Shown piece by piece: positions 12,864 to 20,179 of a stretch of 25,873 bases of DNA. Where the stretch lies: positions 1-25,873 of the forward strand of contig JBBKWJ010000030.1 of the NCBI GenBank assembly GCA_037968895.1, given 5' to 3'. Both the position numbers and the translations under genes were made by a program. Source of the stretch: JBBKWJ01 sp037968895. GTDB lineage: Bacteria > Actinomycetota > Acidimicrobiia > Acidimicrobiales > SZUA-35. The stretch's first letter is position 1. Every line of letters begins with the position of its first letter. The notes beneath the pieces were generated by a model, which saw only the letters and a program-made list of their open reading frames with translations, was not told where the DNA came from and did not search any database.

Positions 12864-13595
12864 ATGACCAGTCCGCAGGCCGTGAAATGGAAACGAGTCC
12901 TTTTGAAGGTTTCCGGCGAGGCATTCGCCGGCGAGAAAGGTTTCGGCATCGATGGTGCCGTGGTCGATCGGATTGCTGAAGACATTAAAGATGCGCAAGT
13001 CAATCTTGGGGTTGAGGTTGCGATAGTTGTCGGCGGCGGCAATATCTGGCGAGGAATGACGGGCGCCGAGAGCGGCATGGACCGTGCGCAGGCCGACTAC
13101 ATGGGCATGCTCGCAACTGTCATGAATGCACTCGCGCTGCAAGACACGCTCGAGCAGAAGAACGTACCGACTCGGACCCAATCAGCGATTCGTATGCCTC
13201 AGGTCGCGGAGGAATACATCCGGCGTCGGGCCATCCGACACATGGAAAAGGGAAGGGTTGTCATCTTTGCCGCAGGCACGGGCAACCCATTCTTCACTAC
13301 TGACACGACAGCAGCACTCCGAGCCGTCGAGATCGGCGCTGACGTCCTCCTGAAAGGCACCCATGGTGCAGTTGACGGCATCTATTCCGCCGACCCTCGC
13401 ATCGATCCAGACGCAACCAAGATTGACAAGCTGTCATATCTTGACGTCCTCAATCGCGACCTTCGAGTAATGGACTCAACCGCAATTACGCACTCAATGG
13501 AAAACAACATGCCTGTCGTCGTGTTCGACGTTCTTGGCTCGGGAAACCTCCATCGCCTCCTGTGCGGCGAGTCGATCGGTACGATGGTTGAATGA
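12864..13595 (+). CDS. pyrH: Uridylate kinase
   Basis: PyrH phosphorylates UMP to UDP with ATP. The 243-aa product has the amino-acid-kinase fold signatures: KRVLLKVSGEAFAGEKGFGI, VEVAIVVGGGNIWRG, RAQADYMGMLATVMNALALQ, IRRRAIRHMEKGRVVIFAAG, TGNPFFTTDTTAALRAVEIG and DPRIDPDATKIDKLSY. ATG at 12864 follows GAGGAGAAG, a good ribosome-binding site; the open frame before it is not PyrH-like. It probably has its own promoter (12818-12823) and overlaps frr by 4 nt (ATGA). Confidence 0.97.
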   Translation: MTSPQAVKWKRVLLKVSGEAFAGEKGFGIDGAVVDRIAEDIKDAQVNLGVEVAIVVGGGNIWRGMTGAESGMDRAQADYMGMLATVMNALALQDTLEQKNVPTRTQSAIRMPQVAEEYIRRRAIRHMEKGRVVIFAAGTGNPFFTTDTTAALRAVEIGADVLLKGTHGAVDGIYSADPRIDPDATKIDKLSYLDVLNRDLRVMDSTAITHSMENNMPVVVFDVLGSGNLHRLLCGESIGTMVE

Positions 13596-14158
13596 GTGAG
13601 ATTGTCGATCTAGTTCTTGAAGACGCTCGCGAGCGTATGGACAAGGCAGTAGCCCACGCAAAGAGCGACTTCGCGTCGATCCGAAGCGGCAGAGCCGCAC
13701 CCCAGTTGGTCGAGCGACTCGTCGCCGAGGCCTACGGCGTGTCCATGAAAGTCATTGAGCTTGCCTCGATCTCGATTCCCGAGGCTCGGCAGTTGCTCAT
13801 TACGCCACACGATCCGGCAAACCTCGAGGGAATCGAGAGGGCGATTCGCAGCTCAGACCTCGGTCTTTCGCCAAGCAGCGACGGCCGAGCCATCAGGCTG
13901 AACTTCCCGCCGCTCACCGCTGAACGCCGTAAGGAACTCGTCAGGGTCGTGAAAGGAATGGCCGAAGAAGGCCGAATTAGCATTCGCAACCTCCGACGTG
14001 ATGGTCGCAAAGACTTGGAATCGGCCGAGAAGGATGGCGACATTTCCTCTGACGAAATGCATCACGCCGAGAAGGAACTCGACGCGTTGACCAAGGCACA
14101 CGAAGATCAAATCGACGCTGCACTTTCTGACAAAGAAGAAGAGTTGATGGAGGTCTGA
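13592..14158 (+). CDS. frr: Ribosome recycling factor
   Basis: RRF, with EF-G, splits post-termination ribosomes. The 188-aa length is normal. Signatures are ASIRSGRAAPQLVERL, the ISIPEARQLLITPHDPANLE block, LNFPPLTAERRKELVRVVKG, ISIRNLRRDGRK and the C-terminal coiled coil DEMHHAEKELDALTKAHEDQ. The ATG overlaps the pyrH stop, so the pair is translationally coupled. A hairpin with a short T run begins at the last base of its stop codon. Confidence 0.97.
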   Translation: MSEIVDLVLEDARERMDKAVAHAKSDFASIRSGRAAPQLVERLVAEAYGVSMKVIELASISIPEARQLLITPHDPANLEGIERAIRSSDLGLSPSSDGRAIRLNFPPLTAERRKELVRVVKGMAEEGRISIRNLRRDGRKDLESAEKDGDISSDEMHHAEKELDALTKAHEDQIDAALSDKEEELMEV

Positions 14159-14184
14159 GCACCTCGTCAACAGGTGCTACTTTT
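14158..14184 (+). terminator. Intrinsic terminator-like hairpin after frr
   Basis: AGCACCT (14158-14164) and AGGTGCT (14172-14178) form a perfect 7-bp stem with a 7-nt loop, followed by ACTTTT. The first base of the stem is the last base of the frr stop codon. It probably ends the pyrH-frr transcript, at least partly. Confidence 0.55.
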
Positions 14185-14253
14185 GGCCAGCCGTTCGTTT
14201 CGGGCCACAAGATGTCCGAGACCAACACTGCCATCCAGGGTTTAGGGAGAGAG

Positions 14254-15669
14254 ATGTCCGACGAGAACGACCAACCGCAAGATGGCCCAGAGGAGCAGGT
14301 TGAAGCCGCGGCGCCCAGCATCTTTGACCTTTTTGAGCCACCACCAGACGTCGACCGTGCGAGATTCGGTCCCATCCCCGTCGTAAACGACGACGCCTCG
14401 GCTGAGAACGATGGCCCTGCTTCGGATGCGAGCGCAGACACCGGTGAGTTTGAACACACCAGTGCGTCCGACGACGCGCTTGACACTGGCACGCCATCTC
14501 CGATTTTTGCGGCGCAGTCGCTTGAGAGCGAAGGACTGCAAGATTGGACCGCACCCGCAACCGGCCAGGTGCCCGCTGTTCTTGCAACCGAGAAGGGCGA
14601 CGACGCATGGTCAGATCTTGATGGCCCTCGCTGGCACGGCGAAGACCCTGAATGGGGAGCGGAAGACCTCAGTGACGTATTCAGCGACCTCGATGGCGTC
14701 GCCGACTCTCGTAGCCTCACGTTTGAAGACGACCCGGAAACTCCAGAGGTCCCCGTCGGAGCAGGCGCACCGCAACGCGACGATCGTGAGCTCCAACGAC
14801 CCCGCCGCGTGAGGCAGCGTCCGTCTGCGGCAGCGACGTCAGAGCTTCCAGCGGGACGAAACGTGCCCGTCGCCATCGGTGTTGGTGTTGGACTGGCCGC
14901 AGTTGCGCTGCTCGCTATTCGTTGGGAAAGTCACTATGGCCTGCTTGCCATTGTGACCATCGCGGCCGCTGTCGGTGCATCCGAACTCTTCTTCCAGCTT
15001 CGTAAAGCTGGTCTCCATCCTTCGACACTGCTTGGCATCACGGCCGCGGCCTCAATGCCATTGTCGGTCTACTACCGGGGTGCGCAGGCCTATCCAATGG
15101 TGATTGCGCTCACCGTTATTTTCGGTGCCATCTGGTTCATCGTGGGAGCCGAGACGCACAAACCGACCCTCAACATGGCGCTCACGTTGTTTGGCGTTGG
15201 TTGGGTTGGCGTGCTCGGTAGCTTCGCAGTCTTACTGTTTAACGCTCCGGGTATCGATGGACACGGCCTGCTGTTAGCCGCAATCGTGGTCGCGGTAGCC
15301 GCAGACACTGGTGCGTATGCGATAGGTAGTGCCATCGGCGAACGACCGCTTCATCCCGCGAGCAAAGGCAAAACGTGGGAAGGAACTATCGGCGGCATCG
15401 CAACTGCGGTCGCGGCTGCCTTGGTGCTGTGGCTACTCAACCAGACGCCGTTCCAGGACAATGTGTGGCATGCCATTGCCGTCGGCGTCGTTGGTGGCGT
15501 TCTTGGCCCAATCGGCGACCTCACCGAATCGATCATCAAGCGAGACATCGGCATCAAGGACATGGGCACCCTCATTCCCGGCCATGGCGGAGTCCTCGAT
15601 CGCGTCGACGGCATTCTGTTCGTCCTGCCTGGCGTGTACTACCTCGCCGTGATGCTCGACTACATCTAG
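14254..15669 (+). CDS. cdsA: Phosphatidate cytidylyltransferase with long acidic N-terminal extension
   Basis: CdsA makes CDP-diacylglycerol from CTP and phosphatidate in the membrane. The C-terminal half has several membrane segments and the CDS signature at residues about 426-452: SIIKRDIGIKDMG and TLIPGHGGVLDRVD. ADTGAYAIGSAIGERPL and SKGKTWEGTIGG are also typical. The first about 200 residues are acidic, low in hydrophobic residues and rich in Asp, Glu, Ser and Pro (PSIFDLFEPPPDVDRARFGP, for example). This is longer than usual for the family and probably disordered in the cytoplasm. ATG at 14254 is preceded by GGGAGAGAG; an in-frame ATG at 14212 lacks a good site. The total is 471 aa. Confidence 0.93.
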   Translation: MSDENDQPQDGPEEQVEAAAPSIFDLFEPPPDVDRARFGPIPVVNDDASAENDGPASDASADTGEFEHTSASDDALDTGTPSPIFAAQSLESEGLQDWTAPATGQVPAVLATEKGDDAWSDLDGPRWHGEDPEWGAEDLSDVFSDLDGVADSRSLTFEDDPETPEVPVGAGAPQRDDRELQRPRRVRQRPSAAATSELPAGRNVPVAIGVGVGLAAVALLAIRWESHYGLLAIVTIAAAVGASELFFQLRKAGLHPSTLLGITAAASMPLSVYYRGAQAYPMVIALTVIFGAIWFIVGAETHKPTLNMALTLFGVGWVGVLGSFAVLLFNAPGIDGHGLLLAAIVVAVAADTGAYAIGSAIGERPLHPASKGKTWEGTIGGIATAVAAALVLWLLNQTPFQDNVWHAIAVGVVGGVLGPIGDLTESIIKRDIGIKDMGTLIPGHGGVLDRVDGILFVLPGVYYLAVMLDYI

Positions 15670-15715
15670 CAGTTATTCGACAGCATCTCGAAACTGCGCG
15701 GCACGGCGTAGCCGC

Positions 15716-15721
15716 TAGCCT
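15716..15721 (+). promoter_or_regulatory. -10-like TAGCCT, leaderless promoter for dxr
   Basis: TAGCCT ends 6 nt before the ATG at 15728. No Shine-Dalgarno sequence precedes the start. The spacing supports ATG 15728 over the in-frame GTG at 15725. Confidence 0.45.
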
Positions 15722-15727
15722 CGCGTG

Positions 15728-16915
15728 ATGGTAACAACCGTCTCGATCGCCGGGTCAACAGGCTCAATCGGCACTCAGACTCTTGAGGTTGTCGCGGCCG
15801 AACCAGATCGATACGAAGTCGTTGCACTTGCGGCCGGTCGCTCCGTTGAACAACTCATCGAGCAGGCAAACCTAGTTCGGCCAAAGGTTGTCGCTATCGC
15901 CGACGACACGCTCGCGCGCCAGCTCTCCGACGGGGTTCCGGTTGGCACCGAGGTCATTGCCGGCCCCGAAGCTCTTGCTGCGATTGCCGTGCTGGCTGAT
16001 GTCACGATCAACGGCGTAGTTGGCTTCGCCGGCCTTCCCGTCACTCTCGCGTGCCTCGAGGCGGGTAAGCGCCTCGGCCTCGCCAACAAGGAATCGTTGA
16101 TCGCGGCGGGTCCCGTCGTCCAGCGAGCCCGTCGAACCCCTGGCGCCGAACTCGTGCCTGTCGACTCCGAGCACGCCGCGATTCACATGTGCCTTCGGGC
16201 GAACGACAACCGCAGCAGGGTCTCGCGAATCCAGCTGACGGCGAGCGGCGGGCCATTCCGTGGTCGGTCGGCATCTGACCTCGAGTCGGTTAGCATCGCC
16301 GACGCGCTGGCTCATCCCACCTGGGCAATGGGGCCGAAGATTACGATTGACTCGTCAACCTTGATGAATAAGGGGCTCGAGGTGATCGAGGCCCACGAAC
16401 TTTACGGGACCCCGGCCGGCGATCTTGGCTACCAAACAACACTCGATGACATTGATGTCGTTGTGCACCCGCAGTCGATTGTCCACTCGATGGTGACCTA
16501 CAGCGATGGTGCCACGATCGCCCAACTATCCGACCCAGACATGCGGCTTCCTGTCGGCTACGCGTTGGCCTATCCCGACCGTATCGCTACGCCGTTTGGG
16601 GCCATGGACTGGTCGAAGACAACTCGGCTCGATTTTGAGCCACCCGACCGTGTGGCCTTCCCCTGCCTCGATCTCGCCTTCGATGCGGGCCGCATCGGCG
16701 GCACCGCACCGGCATGGCTCAGCGCCGCAAATGAGGTCGCAGTTGAAGCCTTCCTCGCCGGCCGAATTCGTTGGATTGACATCTCGCGCGCCATTTTCGA
16801 CGTACTTTCGGTCCACGATGGTAAACCAGCGGCAGAACTTGCCGATGTTCTAGAAGGCGACGCAACGGCCAGGCGCCTGGCCAGAAACGCGATCGCAAAG
16901 TTGGAGAGCCCATGA
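15728..16915 (+). CDS. dxr: 1-deoxy-D-xylulose 5-phosphate reductoisomerase
   Basis: DXR converts DXP to MEP, the first committed step of non-mevalonate isoprenoid synthesis, using NADPH. The 395-aa protein has the NADPH-binding GSTGSIG (residues 9-15), LGLANKESLIAAG, VDSEHAAIH (metal and substrate site), LTASGGPFRG, PTWAMGPKITIDSSTLMNKG with LEVIEAHELYG, and VHPQSIVHSMV. ATG at 15728 is chosen over GTG 15725 from the promoter spacing; the difference is one residue. The stop overlaps rseP (ATGA). ispG of the same pathway lies one gene further on. Confidence 0.97.
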   Translation: MVTTVSIAGSTGSIGTQTLEVVAAEPDRYEVVALAAGRSVEQLIEQANLVRPKVVAIADDTLARQLSDGVPVGTEVIAGPEALAAIAVLADVTINGVVGFAGLPVTLACLEAGKRLGLANKESLIAAGPVVQRARRTPGAELVPVDSEHAAIHMCLRANDNRSRVSRIQLTASGGPFRGRSASDLESVSIADALAHPTWAMGPKITIDSSTLMNKGLEVIEAHELYGTPAGDLGYQTTLDDIDVVVHPQSIVHSMVTYSDGATIAQLSDPDMRLPVGYALAYPDRIATPFGAMDWSKTTRLDFEPPDRVAFPCLDLAFDAGRIGGTAPAWLSAANEVAVEAFLAGRIRWIDISRAIFDVLSVHDGKPAAELADVLEGDATARRLARNAIAKLESP

Positions 16916-18195
16916 GCGACGACGTCCTGACCTCACACGACAATACGAAAAAGACGCCGCTTCCGCTTCGCGAGCCCAGAGAGGCGGCGCCAGGCGAAGA
17001 GGCAAACAACCCAATTGGTGCGATGATCCTTGTCGGTCTGCTGGCATTCCTTTGGTTTGGAGCTGGCCCCCGCTACTTCACTGTTGCGATGGGTTTGCTC
17101 CTGATGATCTTCCTCCACGAGCTCGGCCACTTCATGACGGCTCGATGGACTGGAATGAAAGCGACTCAGTTCTTTCTCGGGTTTGGTCCCCGAATCTGGT
17201 CGTTCCGTCGCGGCGAAGTCGAGTACGGCATCAGGGCGATCCCCGCTGGAGCGTTCGTGCGCATCCTCGGGATGAACAATCTTGATCCAGTCGAAGACCC
17301 CGCGGACGCGCCCCGCGCCTACTCGGCCGCATCCTTTCCTCGCCGCATGCTCGTCATCACCGCTGGCTCGATGATGCACTTCATACAGGCGTTGATCTTG
17401 TTCGTTGTGCTTATCGCTGGAGTTGGTGTTGCCGACTCAGCTGAACCGGGCTGGACCGTCGCCGAACTTTCGATGCTCGAAACCGGCGAAACCCCGTCCG
17501 AGGTTGCAGGACTCGAACTCGGCGATCGTGTATTGAGTGTCGACGGCATCGACGCCGCCTATTTTGCTGATTTCCGCGACTACCTTGTCGATAGCCCAGG
17601 CGAAGAAATCGTGCTTCTTGTCGAACGTGACGGCGAAGTGTTCGAGGCAACAACGACCCTCGCCGCCTTGCCTCAAGACGATGGAACGACCACTGGTTTC
17701 CTTGGTATTCGGCCAACCTTCGACCCGACGAGAGGGTCGGTTTGGGAGGGGGTCGAGCTCTGGGGGACCACGATGAAAGACACCCTCACCGTCGCCTTGC
17801 CGCAGATGTTCAGGCCGTCGATGCTTTCCGACCTTGGCTCTCAGCTATTCCAGCCAACCGGCGCAGTCGACATCGCATCAGAAGAAGCTGAACGTCCGAT
17901 TTCAGTTGTTGGTGTTGTACGGGTTGCCGGCAACCCGGAGTTCGACTGGAGCATCCCGATCTTCTTCTTGGCGATCGTTAACGTCTTCGTTGGTATCTTC
18001 AACCTGCTTCCACTGTTGCCACTCGATGGTGGGCATGCCTCAATTGCGATCTACGAACGACTCCGCTCGTGGAACGGGAAGCGCTACCAGGCCGACGTTG
18101 CCAAGCTTTTGCCCGTTGCCTATGCAGTGATGTCGCTTCTGGCCTTTGTTTTCATCTCGACGCTGTATCTCGATATCGCCCGTCCAATTCAGTAG
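16912..18195 (+). CDS. rseP: Site-2 protease, M50 family (RseP/Rip1-like)
   Basis: This 427-aa intramembrane zinc metalloprotease has the active-site motif HELGH at residues 69-73 within a membrane segment. The second zinc-site motif NLLPLLPLDGGH is at about 364-375. A single PDZ domain lies between them (about 165-250, LELGDRVLSVDGIDAAYF). The N-terminal 33 residues are polar and cytoplasmic. Homologues cleave anti-sigma factors and remnant signal peptides (RseP in E. coli, Rip1 in mycobacteria). The dxr-rseP-ispG arrangement is standard in actinobacteria. The substrate here is unknown. It is coupled to dxr by a 4-nt overlap. Confidence 0.95.
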   Translation: MSDDVLTSHDNTKKTPLPLREPREAAPGEEANNPIGAMILVGLLAFLWFGAGPRYFTVAMGLLLMIFLHELGHFMTARWTGMKATQFFLGFGPRIWSFRRGEVEYGIRAIPAGAFVRILGMNNLDPVEDPADAPRAYSAASFPRRMLVITAGSMMHFIQALILFVVLIAGVGVADSAEPGWTVAELSMLETGETPSEVAGLELGDRVLSVDGIDAAYFADFRDYLVDSPGEEIVLLVERDGEVFEATTTLAALPQDDGTTTGFLGIRPTFDPTRGSVWEGVELWGTTMKDTLTVALPQMFRPSMLSDLGSQLFQPTGAVDIASEEAERPISVVGVVRVAGNPEFDWSIPIFFLAIVNVFVGIFNLLPLLPLDGGHASIAIYERLRSWNGKRYQADVAKLLPVAYAVMSLLAFVFISTLYLDIARPIQ

Positions 18196-18218
18196 AGGGT
18201 GTTCCCGGGAGCCTGGAG

Positions 18219-18224
18219 TAGTGT
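18219..18224 (+). promoter_or_regulatory. -10-like TAGTGT, leaderless promoter for ispG
   Basis: TAGTGT is followed by exactly 6 nt and the ATG at 18231. The same hexamer and spacing occur at the left edge of the window (153-158, minus strand). There is no Shine-Dalgarno sequence before the ATG. Confidence 0.5.
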
Positions 18225-18230
18225 GAGCCG

Positions 18231-19469
18231 ATGGACGCTGGCGCAGTAATCTTTCCGCGAAAACAGACGCGACAAGTCATGGTCGGCAATGTGCCGGTCG
18301 GGGGCGGCGCGCCCATCACGGTCCAGTCAATGACGACGACCAAGACCGCCGATCACGAGGCAACGCTCCAACAGATCTATGCCCTAGCCGCCGCGGGCGC
18401 CGACATCGTGCGGTGCACCTGCAACGAGCCTGAGGCCGCGATCGGTTTGGCCCGCATCGTGAAGCGTTCGCCGGTGCCAATTGTGGCCGACATTCATCAT
18501 CAGTACCGACGAGCACTTGAAGCGCTCGAGGCTGGCGTGCACTGCCTTCGGCTCAATCCTGGCAATATTCGCAAGCCTGAGCACATCAAAGCCGTTGCGA
18601 TGGAAGCTAAGGACCGTGGCGTCCCCATCAGGATCGGCGTCAACGGCGGAAGCCTTGACCCGGCGCTCTATGAGAAGTACGGCGGCCGGGTGACTCCCGA
18701 GGCAATGGTCGAATCGGCAATGCAAGAGATTGGGTACTTTGAAGATGTCGGTTTCGACCTCATCAAGATCTCGGTCAAGGCGTCGAACGTGCCCCTCATG
18801 ATTCAGGCCTACCGGCTGCTGTCAGAGAAGACCGACTACCCACTGCACCTTGGTGTCACCGAGGCGGGACCGCCCCCTGGCGGCATTCTCAAAGCAACGG
18901 CCGGAATCGCAACTCTGCTCGCCGAAGGCATTGGCGACACGATTCGCTACTCGCTGACGTCTGACCCGGTCGACGAAGCGAGACTCGGCCGTCAATTGCT
19001 CGAGGCGTACGGACTCCGAGAGCGCAAAAACGTCGACCTCATCGCGTGTCCGTCATGCGGCCGAGCCGAGATCGACGTCTACAAGATCGCTCAAGAAGCC
19101 CAAGACGCGTTTATGGATCGTCAGATCCCGCTGCAGGTTGCGGTGATGGGCTGCGTCGTCAATGGCCCAGGTGAGGCGCGAGACGCCGACATCGGCATCG
19201 CTGCTGGCAACAAGCGGGGCCATTTGTTCATCCGCGGCACCAATGTTGCGGTAGTGCCCGAGGCAGAGATGGTTGCCACTTTGGTCGAGTGGGCCGACTA
19301 CATCGTTGAGCACGGCATCGAGGCGGCGCTTGAGCGAGCGGTTGATACCCGGGATGCGGCCAGGAAGGCGGCCGAAGAAGATCGGCAGCGCAACCTTGGC
19401 GAACGGGGCGAAGACGCAAACGACACCGAGCAGGTAGTCGAACTCATCACGCGGCGACGCTCAAACTAA
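18231..19469 (+). CDS. ispG: 4-hydroxy-3-methylbut-2-en-1-yl diphosphate synthase (GcpE)
   Basis: IspG reduces MEcPP to HMBPP in the MEP pathway and carries a [4Fe-4S] cluster. The 412-aa protein has the TIM-barrel part (VQSMTTTKTADHEATLQQI, VADIHHQYRRALEALEAGVH, CLRLNPGNIRKPEHIK, IRIGVNGGSLD). The cluster-binding C-terminal domain carries Cys273 and Cys276 in CPSCGR, Cys308 in MGCVVNGPGEARDADIG, and Glu315 as the likely fourth ligand. The last about 40 residues are charged and extra to the fold. ATG at 18231 is supported by the N-terminal block and by the leaderless-type promoter. Confidence 0.97.
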   Translation: MDAGAVIFPRKQTRQVMVGNVPVGGGAPITVQSMTTTKTADHEATLQQIYALAAAGADIVRCTCNEPEAAIGLARIVKRSPVPIVADIHHQYRRALEALEAGVHCLRLNPGNIRKPEHIKAVAMEAKDRGVPIRIGVNGGSLDPALYEKYGGRVTPEAMVESAMQEIGYFEDVGFDLIKISVKASNVPLMIQAYRLLSEKTDYPLHLGVTEAGPPPGGILKATAGIATLLAEGIGDTIRYSLTSDPVDEARLGRQLLEAYGLRERKNVDLIACPSCGRAEIDVYKIAQEAQDAFMDRQIPLQVAVMGCVVNGPGEARDADIGIAAGNKRGHLFIRGTNVAVVPEAEMVATLVEWADYIVEHGIEAALERAVDTRDAARKAAEEDRQRNLGERGEDANDTEQVVELITRRRSN

Positions 19470-19532
19470 CTCGCCCGTTCCTTCTCAGGGCGTCGACGAC
19501 GAGGGTGGCGCGCAACCGACGGCATCTGCGCC

Positions 19533-19538
19533 TAGACT
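19533..19538 (+). promoter_or_regulatory. -10-like TAGACT upstream of the rimP-nusA operon
   Basis: TAGACT matches the TA-N-N-C-T type of the other candidate promoters here. Transcription would start near 19545, just before a terminator-like hairpin, giving a leader of about 115 nt before rimP. No -35 box is evident. Confidence 0.3.
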
Positions 19539-19554
19539 GCTCCGAAGCCAGTAG

Positions 19555-19583
19555 GCGTGGGTTTCGGCCCACGCTTTTTCTTT
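19555..19583 (+). terminator. Intrinsic terminator upstream of rimP
   Basis: GCGTGGG (19555-19561) and CCCACGC (19568-19574) form a perfect 7-bp GC-rich stem with a 6-nt loop, followed directly by TTTTTCTTT. This is the best rho-independent terminator in the window. It can end the ispG transcript, or act as an attenuator in the leader of the rimP-nusA-infB operon. Confidence 0.8.
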
Positions 19584-19660
19584 GGCCGCAAACGGACACA
19601 CTGATGCGGCCTGTCCGCCGTCGTGGCGGCCTAGTGAACAACACACGAGGAGGTGCCACA

Positions 19661-20179
19661 ATGACAGTCGAAGATCAAGTATCTGAACTGGTCAACGAGG
19701 CAGTTGTCGCTTGTGGAGTTGAGCTTTTCGACGTCGAGTACATCGGCGCAACCTTGCGGCTTGTCATCACGGCGCCTGGTGGCGGCGGCGTGAGTACTGA
19801 CGACCTCGCCAAGGTGAATCGGGCCGCTGGCGCAATCCTCGACGAGACAGACCCCATTCCTGGGCGCTACACCCTTGAGGTGTCGAGTCCTGGTTTAGAA
19901 CGAAAGCTCGTTAAACCAAAGCACTATGAGCGATCGATTGGCGAAGAAGTCATCGTGAAACTCCTGCCCCACCTCGACACGAGGCGCATCAAGGGCAAAC
20001 TGACCGAGGTCATCGAAGACGCAATCATGGTGGACGCAATTGAAATCGACGGCATCGATTTGCCCGAGGTTTCGCCCCAGCGTGTTGAGTTGACCGATAT
20101 CGACAAGACTCGAACAGTGTTCGAGTGGGGGCCCAAACCGAAGCCTGGGCAACCAAATAAAAAGCGAGGAAAATCATGA
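19661..20179 (+). CDS. rimP: Ribosome maturation factor RimP
   Basis: RimP aids 30S assembly. The 172-aa protein starts MTVEDQVSELVNEAVVACGV and continues ELFDVEYIGATLRLVITAPG. The blocks DDLAKVNRAAGAILDE, GRYTLEVSSPGLERKL (strongly conserved SSPGLxR) and a C-terminal Sm-like domain with KGKLTEVIEDAI follow. The last residues are basic and low in complexity (GPKPKPGQPNKKRGKS). ATG at 19661 is chosen because GAGGAGG lies about 8 nt upstream and homology begins there. The stop overlaps nusA (ATGA). Confidence 0.95.
   Translation: MTVEDQVSELVNEAVVACGVELFDVEYIGATLRLVITAPGGGGVSTDDLAKVNRAAGAILDETDPIPGRYTLEVSSPGLERKLVKPKHYERSIGEEVIVKLLPHLDTRRIKGKLTEVIEDAIMVDAIEIDGIDLPEVSPQRVELTDIDKTRTVFEWGPKPKPGQPNKKRGKS

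Noticed and set aside
15701..15715. GCGGC/GCCGC hairpin before dxr
   Set aside because: Only 5 bp with an 8-nt loop and no T-tract; weak by chance in GC-rich sequence.
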